Assembly (NCBI GenBank): GCA_015662615.1
Contig: DQTU01000154.1
Span: forward strand, 1 to 20,220
Source: Campylobacterales bacterium
GTDB lineage: Bacteria; Campylobacterota; Campylobacteria; Campylobacterales; QNZT01
Length of the DNA stretch: 20,220 nucleotides
Direction: 5' to 3'
The notes beneath the pieces are model-generated. The model saw only the letters and a list, made by a program, of their open reading frames with translations. It was not told the DNA's origin and made no database searches. This document shows positions 7,423 through 14,998 of this stretch, piece after piece. The first letter of the stretch is position 1. The number at the start of each line of letters is the position of its first letter. The translations under genes and the position numbers were made by a program.

Positions 7423-10400
7423 ACCACCTTTTGTAATTTACTCATGTAAAAAAGCACAGGGATAATTATCAGCGTCAAAACCGTAGAACTTATCATCCCA
7501 CCTATCATCGGAACGGCAATTCTCTGCATCACTTCACTTCCCACACCATCAAGATAGACGATAGGAAACAGCCCACCAAGTATGGCAAACACAGTCATCA
7601 GCTTTGGACGAAGTCGAAGTGCTGCACCGTCAATTACTGCCTCTTTTAATGCTATTTTATCCAATTTTCCAATTTCTTTTTCTCTCTCTTCTACCGCTTC
7701 ATCAAGATAAACCATCATAACTATTGCCGTCTCAGCTGCAATTCCAAGAAGTGCTAAAAATCCTACAATTACGGCGATTGAGATATTGAAATTTAAAAAA
7801 TCCACATACCACAAGCCACCGATAAAGGCAAAAGGAAGGGTTAAAAAAACAATAGCTGCATAAGTAAAATTTCTTAGTGCAAAATAGATAAGGATAAAGA
7901 TAATGACAAAAGTTGCAGGGATGATATAAACCAATCTTTTCATCGCACTTTCAAGATATTGGCTCTGCCCTGCCCACTCGTAGTAAAATCCATTTGGAAG
8001 TTTTATATTTCTTACGATTTTATCAGCTTCATCTTTGTAACTTTTACTTGATATCTCACTTTTTGGTGTAATATAGACGAAGTTTACTTTTAACCCTTTT
8101 TCAGATTTGATTACTGATGCACCCTCTATATAAGAGAGCTTTGCAAAAGTGCTTAGCGGTTGAAAACCTAAACTGGTTTTTATCTGGATATATTCTAACT
8201 TTTTAAGATCATCTCTCTGCTGCGATTGATATCTTATAGAGATTGGATAACGCTCCAAACCTTCTATCATGGTTGATATCTTTGATCCACCTATGGCATA
8301 CTGAACTTGGTCTAAAATCCTGTTTTTACTAATACCGTATCGACTCAAAGCCTCTTCATTGATATCGATATCAAGGTAATACCCGTTATTTGTTTTATCT
8401 GATGAGACAGAGAGTGTTTTATCAAACTCTTTGAGTGCTTGCTCAATTTTTACAGCGTAGGCTTCTAACTCTTTATGGTCATCTCCATAGAGTTTGATTC
8501 CAAGTGGTGTTCTGATACCTGTAAGCAGCATATCTATTCGCCCTCGTATCGGGTAGGTCCATGAGTTGACAAGTCCTGGAATCTGCAGAGTTTTTTCCAT
8601 CTCTCGCATTAAACTCTCATGCGTAACACCTTCTCGCCACTCGCTTTTGGGTTTAAATGTGATAATCGTCTCTATCATGGCAAGCGGCGCTGGGTCAGTT
8701 GCTGTATCTGCTCGTCCTGCTTTTCCAAAAACGGTATCAACCTCGGGAAAACTTTTGATAATCTCATCTGTCTTTTGAGTCAACTCTTTGGCAAAATCGA
8801 TACCGATTCCATAAGGGGTAACTGGCATATACATGAAGGTTTGTTCGTTCATCATCGGCATAAATTCCCAGTTCTGTTTTTGATAAAGAGGGTAAAGCAA
8901 AAACAAGATGCCAAGTGAAATGGCAATCACAAGATAACGAACTTTCAAAGAGATTTTTAAAATTGGTAGATAGATAATTTGGAAAAAACGGTTAAGGTAG
9001 TTTTTCTCTTCGGGAAGGATATTACCTTTGATGAAAAAAATCATTAAAATTGGAACCAATGTGATAGAGAGTATCGCTCCGCCAATCATGGCAAAGCTTT
9101 TTGTAAAAGCAAGCGGCGAAAAAAGTCGTCCCTCTTGACCAGTAAGTGCAAAAATAGGTAAAAAGGAAACTACTACCAACATGAGTGCAAAAAATATCGG
9201 TTTAGCCACTTGTTTAGCAGAGACGATAATAACATCAACTCTCTCACTAGAAGAGATTGCCCCATGTCGTTTTATATGTTTGTGGATATGTTTATGTGCA
9301 TTTTCAACCATAACAATCGCAGCATCTACCATCGCACCTATGGCTATAGCGATACCACCAAGGCTCATGATGTTTGAACCAATACCAAAAAGCTTCATCA
9401 ACAAAAAAGTAAAAGCCACAGTAATAGGCAAGATGATGATGATAATCAAAGCTGAACGAAGATGAAAAAGAAACAGAGCTGAGACAATCATAACGATAAT
9501 ACTCTCTTCTGTTAATGTCCGTTTTAAAGTATCAATAGCCATGTCGATAAGTGAAGTTCGGTCATAAGTTTCAACCACCTCTACATCTTCTATATTCAGC
9601 GTTTTTAACTTCTCTTTGATATCTTTGATAACACGATAAGGATTTTCTCCAAATCGTACAACAACAATACCACCAACTACTTCACCTTGACCATTTAAGT
9701 CTGCCATGCCTCTTCTATTTGAGGGGACTTCAACAACCTCAGCAATATCTTTTATCTTTAAAGGTTGCGAATTTTGCACTTCAATAGTAAGCTCTTCTAA
9801 CGATTCTGCCCCTTGCAGATAGCCGCTCGCTTGAACGATTTGTTCAAAACCACTCTCAAGAATAACTTTTCCGCCTTTATCATTGTTACTAAGACGAATC
9901 TTTTTAACCACTTCATCGGTGCTAATTCCAAACTCCACAAGCTTATCTGCATCGATTCGTATTTCATAATTTTTGACAAATCCACCGATAGCTGCTACTT
10001 CACTCACACCATCCACACCCAAAAGTGCGTATTTGTAATAATAATCTTGAAGTGTGCGAAGTTCTTGAAGATTTTTTGTTTTTGATTTCAGTGCATACTC
10101 ATACGCCCAACCTACACCCGTTGCATCTGGACCCATTGTGACAAGAGCACCTTTTGGGAAAGTTGGAGTTAACTGTGTAAGTTGTTCTAAAATTCTATTT
10201 CGTGATTCGTACAGGTCAACACCATCTTTAAATATCACATAGATAAGAGCATTTTCAAAACTGCTCATGGCTCTTACTGTTTCTATGTTTGGTAATGACA
10301 TGAGGTTTGAAATAAGTGGATAGCTTACTTGGTCTTCTATAATTTTTGGAGATTGTCCCGACCATTTAACTTGTACAATTACTTGTGGTGGAGAGATATC

Positions 10401-10520
10401 AGGTAGTGCATCTAAAGAAGTTTTGGAAATTGCCCAAAAGGAAGCACCCAACATGATAAGCGTTGTAAGTAAAACTAAGAAACTATTTTTAACACTAAAG
10501 TCTATTATCTTATAAATCAT
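7419..10520 (-). CDS. cusA: CusA-type Cu(I)/Ag(I) RND efflux pump, inner-membrane subunit
   Basis: Full-length heavy-metal RND permease of 1033 residues. It has the N-terminal FWAISKTSLDALPDISPPQV, a proton-relay aspartate D399 in GAMVDAAIVM, and E930 (AAETAIVM) with K973 (RPKLMTVFAI) in the second half. The three methionines forming the Cu/Ag site in E. coli CusA have counterparts: M565 (FMYMPVT), M615 (APLAMIET) and M664 (RIDMLLTG). This argues for monovalent Cu/Ag rather than Zn/Co specificity. The cytoplasmic loop after D399 is histidine-rich (H409, H411, H413, H415, H419). ATG 10520 has AGGGG five bases upstream. No cusB adaptor or cusC channel gene is adjacent; the upstream neighbour 36 nt away is a DUF2238 gene. 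Partner subunits must come from elsewhere or the operon has been rearranged. Confidence 0.93.
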   Translation of the reverse strand: MIYKIIDFSVKNSFLVLLTTLIMLGASFWAISKTSLDALPDISPPQVIVQVKWSGQSPKIIEDQVSYPLISNLMSLPNIETVRAMSSFENALIYVIFKDGVDLYESRNRILEQLTQLTPTFPKGALVTMGPDATGVGWAYEYALKSKTKNLQELRTLQDYYYKYALLGVDGVSEVAAIGGFVKNYEIRIDADKLVEFGISTDEVVKKIRLSNNDKGGKVILESGFEQIVQASGYLQGAESLEELTIEVQNSQPLKIKDIAEVVEVPSNRRGMADLNGQGEVVGGIVVVRFGENPYRVIKDIKEKLKTLNIEDVEVVETYDRTSLIDMAIDTLKRTLTEESIIVMIVSALFLFHLRSALIIIIILPITVAFTFLLMKLFGIGSNIMSLGGIAIAIGAMVDAAIVMVENAHKHIHKHIKRHGAISSSERVDVIIVSAKQVAKPIFFALMLVVVSFLPIFALTGQEGRLFSPLAFTKSFAMIGGAILSITLVPILMIFFIKGNILPEEKNYLNRFFQIIYLPILKISLKVRYLVIAISLGILFLLYPLYQKQNWEFMPMMNEQTFMYMPVTPYGIGIDFAKELTQKTDEIIKSFPEVDTVFGKAGRADTATDPAPLAMIETIITFKPKSEWREGVTHESLMREMEKTLQIPGLVNSWTYPIRGRIDMLLTGIRTPLGIKLYGDDHKELEAYAVKIEQALKEFDKTLSVSSDKTNNGYYLDIDINEEALSRYGISKNRILDQVQYAIGGSKISTMIEGLERYPISIRYQSQQRDDLKKLEYIQIKTSLGFQPLSTFAKLSYIEGASVIKSEKGLKVNFVYITPKSEISSKSYKDEADKIVRNIKLPNGFYYEWAGQSQYLESAMKRLVYIIPATFVIIFILIYFALRNFTYAAIVFLTLPFAFIGGLWYVDFLNFNISIAVIVGFLALLGIAAETAIVMMVYLDEAVEEREKEIGKLDKIALKEAVIDGAALRLRPKLMTVFAILGGLFPIVYLDGVGSEVMQRIAVPMIGGMISSTVLTLIIIPVLFYMSKLQKVV

Positions 10521-10556
10521 AAATTCCCCTACTAGATCGTATAGGAGAATTATAAA

Positions 10557-11183
10557 CTATTTGGTGTGCAGAGTATGTGCAGGGAAAATTATAGTTTGTA
10601 ATTCCTTGTCATGGTATCTTGATAATAATACTAATGCCAGAACTGCCCCAAATAACGCCCATGCCATATCTGACTGTGTGTCCCAAACATACCCTTGTGT
10701 TCCCAAAAATGCTTCCGCACCTTCACCACTTATCTCAGCAACAGCCCATTCAAGAAGCTCATAAAATGCAGAAAAAGCTAACACAAAACTAACAATAAAA
10801 AAGTTCATCCACTCTCTTGTACTAAATACATTTTTTCTTATCACAATTTCACGAGCCACTATAACTGGCACAAATCCTTGAGTAAAATGTCCTACTTTGT
10901 CATAATTGTTTCGAGAAGAGTCAAAAAATTCAGCAATAGTATCAAAAAGCGGAACCTCAGCATAAGTATAATGCCCGCCAACCATCAAAACCACGCAGTG
11001 AAAAAGTATCAAGATATAAACAAGAGGAGTTAAGGGAAACGATTTATAGGTCCATGCAAGTATGCCAAAGCCTATTATTGCAGGAGATACTTCTAAAACC
11101 CAAGTTATCATATCTTTTGGATTGATAGCAGACCAAGTAAGTACGGCAAAAAATATAGCTAGCCACAAAACAGTTTTTATCAT
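10557..11183 (-). CDS. DUF2238 (YjdF-like) integral membrane protein
   Basis: A 208-residue inner-membrane protein with about six hydrophobic segments. Family marks are YDKVGHFTQGFVPVIVARE, FYELLEWAVAE and GTQGYVWDTQSDMAWALFGA, typical of the DUF2238/YjdF family of unknown function. The ribosome site AAGGATG lies ahead of ATG 11183. It ends 36 nt before cusA, so the two are probably one transcript, and a link to metal tolerance or envelope stress is possible only by association. The conserved H and D/E residues sit in loops between helices. Confidence 0.85.
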   Translation of the reverse strand: MIKTVLWLAIFFAVLTWSAINPKDMITWVLEVSPAIIGFGILAWTYKSFPLTPLVYILILFHCVVLMVGGHYTYAEVPLFDTIAEFFDSSRNNYDKVGHFTQGFVPVIVAREIVIRKNVFSTREWMNFFIVSFVLAFSAFYELLEWAVAEISGEGAEAFLGTQGYVWDTQSDMAWALFGAVLALVLLSRYHDKELQTIIFPAHTLHTK

Positions 11184-11230
11184 GATATTTCATCCTTATT
11201 ATTTTAAAAATATATGATATTTTTCTTTAA

Positions 11231-11256
11231 AGCCAGCTCCCAAGTGAGAACTGACT
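11231..11256 (-). terminator. RNA hairpin, possible terminator of the lipoprotein operon
   Basis: On the minus strand an 11-nt arm (AGTCAGTTCTC), loop ACTT and arm GGGAGCTGGCT can pair fully if three G-U pairs are allowed; on the plus strand the same positions become C-A mismatches, so the structure favours the minus transcript. It lies 26-50 nt after the 289-residue lipoprotein stop and before DUF2238. The following U-run is short (CTTTAAAG), so termination is likely only partial. Confidence 0.45.
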
Positions 11257-11281
11257 AAAATCATTGTTCTTGAAATACAAC

Positions 11282-12151
11282 CTACCCTTCAGTTATCTCA
11301 TCATTAATAAAATCAAGTGCATCTTCAATGTTCTCTATTAAAATTTCATTATCACTAAAAGTTCCATCTCCATTTTCATCGATTTTCATTGCTAGTTCAT
11401 CTGTAGACACCACCGCAATTTCCACCTTGCGCCCTGCACCATCAAGAAGTTTGATTGTACCAGAGACAAAACCATCTTCACTAACTATTATCGGTGTTGT
11501 GCTCGCACCATGTGATAGGTCAACTTGGAAATAATACTCACCCATGATCATCTCACCAGAACTGATATAAAAAGTAGCCCCATTTTCACTTTCAGTTGCT
11601 ACAATTGAGAGGTTACTTGCTGAAAACTCTTCGCCGTTTATATTTGTTTGAAAACTTGCACTTAGTCTTATGTTGGAGCCGTCAATATTTAATTTTAAAT
11701 TGCTTCCCTTTTTTGCGAAAAGTGAAAAATATTCATCTTTAACCGTCAAATCTGTTAAAACTTCAGCAAATCCGCCTTTCTCCCCTGCATAAACTTCCAT
11801 ACGAGCTGAACCATTAATAGTTGAGTAACCATCATTACAGTTATTAGCATTAAATGAGATAGTTTGTTGGTTATTTCCTGTATTAAAATCCATGTTTCCG
11901 CTTTGACATATGTTGCCATCATCACCATCTTGTGACGAAGAAAAACTATCTGCTGAACTTCTTATCTTTGTGTTTGACAGGTTGTCGGTATTTGCACTAT
12001 CTCCCAAACTTCTTAACCCTTGGATAGTTGCTGCTTTGCCATTGTTTTCAAGTTTACTTAAGCCTGATGAACTACTGCTACCTCCACCACAACCTACGAT
12101 AACTAAAGTAGCTAAAGCTACAACTGAATAATTTTTAATATTTTTCAACAT
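11282..12151 (-). CDS. Ser-rich secreted lipoprotein with C-terminal EF-hand-like loop
   Basis: A 289-residue protein. The signal peptide ends in a lipobox with C21 (LVIVGC), followed by a Gly/Ser tether (GGGSSSSSG). The body is rich in S, N, D and G, with strands such as LKLNIDGSNIRLSASF and TFYISSGEMIMGEYYFQVDL, suggesting an all-beta surface domain. Near the C-terminus DENGDGTFSDNEI fits a dockerin/EF-hand-type calcium loop. Start ATG 12151 has AAGGAG upstream. It is the last gene of a run of five envelope genes, 62 nt after the barrel-like gene. I do not recognise the family. Its first 20 residues closely resemble those of the 45-residue lipoprotein two genes upstream. An outer-membrane lipoprotein is likely, with ligand unknown. 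Confidence 0.75.
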   Translation of the reverse strand: MLKNIKNYSVVALATLVIVGCGGGSSSSSGLSKLENNGKAATIQGLRSLGDSANTDNLSNTKIRSSADSFSSSQDGDDGNICQSGNMDFNTGNNQQTISFNANNCNDGYSTINGSARMEVYAGEKGGFAEVLTDLTVKDEYFSLFAKKGSNLKLNIDGSNIRLSASFQTNINGEEFSASNLSIVATESENGATFYISSGEMIMGEYYFQVDLSHGASTTPIIVSEDGFVSGTIKLLDGAGRKVEIAVVSTDELAMKIDENGDGTFSDNEILIENIEDALDFINDEITEG

Positions 12152-12213
12152 GATGTTTCTCCTTAATATGTTTAGTAAATCGTCAACTATCTTTAAATAA
12201 ATAGCACCTGTTT

Positions 12214-12765
12214 TTAAAAAGTATATCCAAATTTTAACAACTCAACATCAACTATCAAATGAGGGTCATCGGTCACTACAAAAAGACTGTGTGTAAATTG
12301 GTCATTATCACCAAGAAGATAAGCACCCAAACTCAAACTCATGCCCCAGTAAAAGCCACTTTTATGAAAAAGTCCAAATCCAATTCCTGCACCAACTCCT
12401 GCCTTTGTCAATTTAGTATAACTGTTTCCACTCTCGCCCTCAAGCTTAGCAAATCTTGCAAAACCACTATAATAAAAGCCACCAATCGAGTCATTTATAA
12501 ACTTTCTATAGTGTACATCAATCGTAAACTGTTTGTAATCATCATGTTCTAACTTCATGTAATGAAAAGGTACAGTGATTTCAGCTAAATTTTCATGGTT
12601 ACAATATGAAAAAGAACCACTTAAAAAAGTTTCATTACTCCCTGATAGTCCTGCCAAAAAAAGATAAAGAGGATTAGCTTCTACACCAAATCTTTTATCT
12701 GTGGATAAACTATCTGCACCAAGATTACCAACAAGCAAAGCGACAAAAACCAATCTTAAAAACAT
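12214..12765 (-). CDS. Secreted, probably outer-membrane beta-barrel protein of unknown function
   Basis: A 183-residue protein. The signal peptide MFLRLVFVALLVGNLGA is followed by FGVEANPLYLFLAGL. The rest shows alternating hydrophobic strands and turns (FTIDVHYRKFI, GGFYYSGFARFAKLEG, GVGAGIGFGLFHKSGFYWGMSLSLG) and ends LLKFGYTF. A terminal phenylalanine after an aromatic strand is the usual Bam recognition end of outer-membrane barrels. About eight strands fit this length. The start at 12765 lies 6 nt after the stop of the 45-residue gene, with its ribosome site AAGGGA inside that gene, so translation is probably coupled. I do not recognise a named family. It sits in an operon of lipoproteins. 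Confidence 0.75.
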   Translation of the reverse strand: MFLRLVFVALLVGNLGADSLSTDKRFGVEANPLYLFLAGLSGSNETFLSGSFSYCNHENLAEITVPFHYMKLEHDDYKQFTIDVHYRKFINDSIGGFYYSGFARFAKLEGESGNSYTKLTKAGVGAGIGFGLFHKSGFYWGMSLSLGAYLLGDNDQFTHSLFVVTDDPHLIVDVELLKFGYTF

Positions 12766-12771
12766 AAAGCT

Positions 12772-12909
12772 CTATCCCTTGTTTATATTATCTTCCAATG
12801 TAGCCACAGATACATCTGTGCTTGTATCCACAACGATATTTGCACCACAACCAAATATAACTGAACCTGTTACCGCTACTACTAAATACTTTTTTATACT
12901 TTTTAACAT
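12772..12909 (-). CDS. 45-residue mini-lipoprotein
   Basis: A short gene reading MLKSIKKYLVVAVTGSVIFG, then C21-GANIVVDTSTDVSVATLEDNINKG and TAG. The signal peptide and lipobox (VIFGC) are well formed, leaving a mature peptide of only 25 residues. AAGGA lies eight bases before ATG 12909. The gene fits exactly between its neighbours, 26 nt after the propeller half and 6 nt before the barrel gene. Its signal sequence and cysteine position (C21) match those of the 289-residue lipoprotein (MLKNIKNYSVVALATLVIVGC). It could be a genuine small lipoprotein of the entericidin/lysis size class, or the remnant of a duplicated longer lipoprotein. The signals and spacing favour translation; function is unknown. 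Confidence 0.7.
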   Translation of the reverse strand: MLKSIKKYLVVAVTGSVIFGCGANIVVDTSTDVSVATLEDNINKG

Positions 12910-12935
12910 AGTTTTTTCCTTTTTTATTTTTTTCA

Positions 12936-13712
12936 TCACTTAATTTCTCCCCACTCTTCCATCGGGAACTTTGAATAGTCAAACTGCCTAACCCTATCTC
13001 CATCACTAACTATAAGATTATACTTATAAGGGATAACATCGTAACAATTGACATCCCCGATAGTATTTGTATCCATAAGCGTTATATTTACATCAACTTT
13101 TGTGCCTGCTGTTTCATTTGCATCTATTTTTTGTACATTATAAACTTTTAACCCTGCTCTATCATCACATACAAAAAGTTTATCTCCATCTATTCCCAAC
13201 CCTTTTGGTCCCCACATTGTGGTATCTTCATATATTTTTCTGATATTTCTTGTATCATTTACATCAAGAACTTGAAGCGCATTTTTCCCAGCACTTTGTT
13301 GGCAACTACTACTTGCATCTAGCGTTACAAATGCCAAACCATCTTGCACAACAACAGGATCACAGCTTTTTATATGTGTAAAACTACTAATAAATTCTAG
13401 ATCTGCATCATAGATGTACATGCCCGTCATAGCGCCTACATATAGATAATTCCCATGACTAAAAAGTGTTTCTACATCAAAATTAACATTTCTAGTTTTT
13501 GATTCTGGTCGAGGAGATGCTGGATTTCCTATGTAAAACTTTGCTATTTCCCTATTGTTTAAGGTATAAAGATAATCCCCAGCTATCGCAAATCGTGCCA
13601 TAGAGCCACCTTTTCCTGATCCTCCTCCACCAGAAGAACTATCTGAACTACTACTTTCACCACAACCTACAAGAAGAGTTGCTAAAATTATTGCTATTGT
13701 ATATTTCATCAT
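12936..13712 (-). CDS. LVIVD-repeat lipoprotein, C-terminal half of a beta-propeller
   Basis: A 258-residue lipoprotein with lipobox LLVGC (C17), a Ser/Gly tether, then GGSMARFAIAGDYLYTLN and repeats of the LVIVD type: FSHGNYLYVGAMTGMYIYD, CDPVVVQDGLAFVTLD, GPKGLGIDGDKLFVCDDRAGLKVYN, CYDVIPYKYNLIVSDGDRVRQFDY. In full-length LVIVD lipoproteins, as I recall them from Bacteroidetes and others, the GGSMARF segment lies in the middle of a ~400-residue chain after a Ser/Gly linker. Here it begins directly after a lipoprotein signal, and the preceding gene encodes the other half. The ribosome site AGGAG overlaps the upstream stop codon; the second ATG (13709) has the better spacing. The gene follows its partner by 6 nt. 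Confidence 0.85.
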   Translation of the reverse strand: MMKYTIAIILATLLVGCGESSSSDSSSGGGGSGKGGSMARFAIAGDYLYTLNNREIAKFYIGNPASPRPESKTRNVNFDVETLFSHGNYLYVGAMTGMYIYDADLEFISSFTHIKSCDPVVVQDGLAFVTLDASSSCQQSAGKNALQVLDVNDTRNIRKIYEDTTMWGPKGLGIDGDKLFVCDDRAGLKVYNVQKIDANETAGTKVDVNITLMDTNTIGDVNCYDVIPYKYNLIVSDGDRVRQFDYSKFPMEEWGEIK

Positions 13713-13718
13713 CAGCTC

Positions 13719-14219
13719 CTACTTGTAACCAATTATAACGCCGTTTTTCTCACCATCATAATGATAGCATCTATCTTTTTCCAAATCTTCTTTGCTTAGT
13801 GCCTGCTCAGAGTTATAGGGAAAAACTTCCTCTTTTCGATCTACTTTTGTGATATTGTCGATATCGTTGATATTTAAAACAATAAGGTCAATAAAACTAT
13901 CTACATAAAGATAACCCTCTTTAACAGCTAAGTCAATATTTCCAGGGATCTCTATAAAATGTAAATTTTTTGGTTTTTCCTTATTGCTATTATCCACAAC
14001 ATGAATCCCGATATTTTTCTCATTTATCAAAAGAATATCCCCATAAACATAAATCTTTCCAGCTTTTCCAATTTCTCTGGGCTCTTTTATCGCAGGATAA
14101 TCCTCTCTTAGTTTTTCATATGATAGATAGATTGGTTCGTGACATCCATCATAAGGATATTTCTCTGTACACCCACTAAAAAGTGAAACAACTAATGCAG
14201 AAAATACAAATAATTTCAT
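13719..14219 (-). CDS. LVIVD-repeat lipoprotein, N-terminal half of a beta-propeller
   Basis: A 166-residue lipoprotein with lipobox LFSGC (C17). Recognisable blocks are EPIYLSYEKLRE, EPREIGKAGKIYVYGDILLI, NEKNIGIHVVDNSNKEKP, IEIPGNIDLAVKEGYLYVDS, IDLIVLNINDIDN and EEVFPYNSE, which match the first half of LVIVD-repeat lipoproteins (the usual text is YEDLR, NPGKIY, GVHVIDNSNP, IPGNVDMAVKG, LYADSYVDLV, VFPY). It ends at ...CYHYDGEKNGVIIGYK just where full-length members have a Ser/Gly linker and continue into the GGSMARF half, encoded by the next gene. It is the first gene of the envelope operon and diverges from the response regulator across 86 nt. Confidence 0.85.
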   Translation of the reverse strand: MKLFVFSALVVSLFSGCTEKYPYDGCHEPIYLSYEKLREDYPAIKEPREIGKAGKIYVYGDILLINEKNIGIHVVDNSNKEKPKNLHFIEIPGNIDLAVKEGYLYVDSFIDLIVLNINDIDNITKVDRKEEVFPYNSEQALSKEDLEKDRCYHYDGEKNGVIIGYK

Positions 14220-14281
14220 CTTTTTTCCTATATCTTTAAATTAAACCTAAATATTAAGTTTTATGTAGGTATCGTATCATA

Positions 14282-14301
14282 AAAAAGTGTCTAAAAAGTG
14301 T
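14282..14301. promoter_or_regulatory. Tandem 9-bp direct repeat (AAAAAGTGT x2, 11-bp period) in the divergent intergenic region
   Basis: AAAAAGTGT occurs at 14282-14290 and 14293-14301, one helical turn apart, ending four bases before the response-regulator ATG. OmpR-class regulators usually bind such paired direct repeats. A candidate -10 (TATCAT, 14275-14280) lies immediately upstream, so binding here would repress the kinase operon and could influence the divergent lipoprotein operon. Confidence 0.45.
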
Positions 14302-14305
14302 AAAG

Positions 14306-14998
14306 ATGAATAAAATAGAGAAAAAATATAATTTATCACTTTTGTATATTGAAGATGAACCTACAATTCTTCAAAATGCTGTAGAATTTTTATCTGATGA
14401 TTTTTTAGAAGTTTATCAAGCGAGGGATGGAAAAGAGGGTTTAGCACTCTATTTTGATAAAAAACCTGACATAATTATCACTGATATCGAGATGCCAAAT
14501 ATGAACGGTCTTGGACTCTGCAAAGAGATACGAAAAGTTGACCAAAATATACCTATCATCATTACTACTGCCTTTACAGACCAAGGTTATCTACTTCAAG
14601 CCATAGAGTTAAACCTTGTAAAATACCTTATAAAACCAATCCAAGAAGCACTTTTAAACGATGCTTTGGAGCAATGTGCAAAAAAATTGGACACTAAAGA
14701 TAAAAGTGTTGAAAGATTAACAGAGGTTCACTATTTTGACTCATTTAACAAAACTCTTATGCATCTTGATGATTTTGTAAAACTTACCGCCAATGAGTTA
14801 ACATTTTTAACACTTTTGATAGAGCAAAAACATAGAGTTATAACCTACAAAGAGATTGAAAACCATATCTGGAATGGGGAGTATATGAGTGAAGATGCAC
14901 TCAAAGGATTAGTGAAAAATTTACGAAAAAAGATTTCAAAAAATTTTCTACAAAACCACTCAAAACTTGGCTACAAGATAAACCTACACCATGGATAA
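14306..14998 (+). CDS. OmpR-class response regulator
   Basis: A 230-residue regulator. The receiver domain covers residues 10-125: acidic pair E16-D17, phosphorylated D60 (IIITDIEMPNMNG), T88 (TTAFTD) and K110 (YLIKPI). The output is a winged helix (about 143-228) with LTANELTFLTLLIEQKHRVIT and GLVKNLRKKIS as the recognition helix and LGYKINL as the wing. It overlaps the kinase gene by 8 nt, so the pair is translationally coupled. An adjacent direct repeat suggests autoregulation. The divergent lipoprotein operon is a plausible target, by position only. Confidence 0.92.
   Translation: MNKIEKKYNLSLLYIEDEPTILQNAVEFLSDDFLEVYQARDGKEGLALYFDKKPDIIITDIEMPNMNGLGLCKEIRKVDQNIPIIITTAFTDQGYLLQAIELNLVKYLIKPIQEALLNDALEQCAKKLDTKDKSVERLTEVHYFDSFNKTLMHLDDFVKLTANELTFLTLLIEQKHRVITYKEIENHIWNGEYMSEDALKGLVKNLRKKISKNFLQNHSKLGYKINLHHG

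Noticed and set aside
8566..10085. Several frames of 60-100 codons antisense to or overlapping cusA
   Set aside because: All sit inside the intact cusA coding sequence and show no independent start signals or motifs.
12788..13006. Minus-strand frame of 72 codons across the small lipoprotein region
   Set aside because: It overlaps the end of the propeller gene and the 45-residue lipoprotein in another frame; the latter has a proper lipobox and ribosome site.
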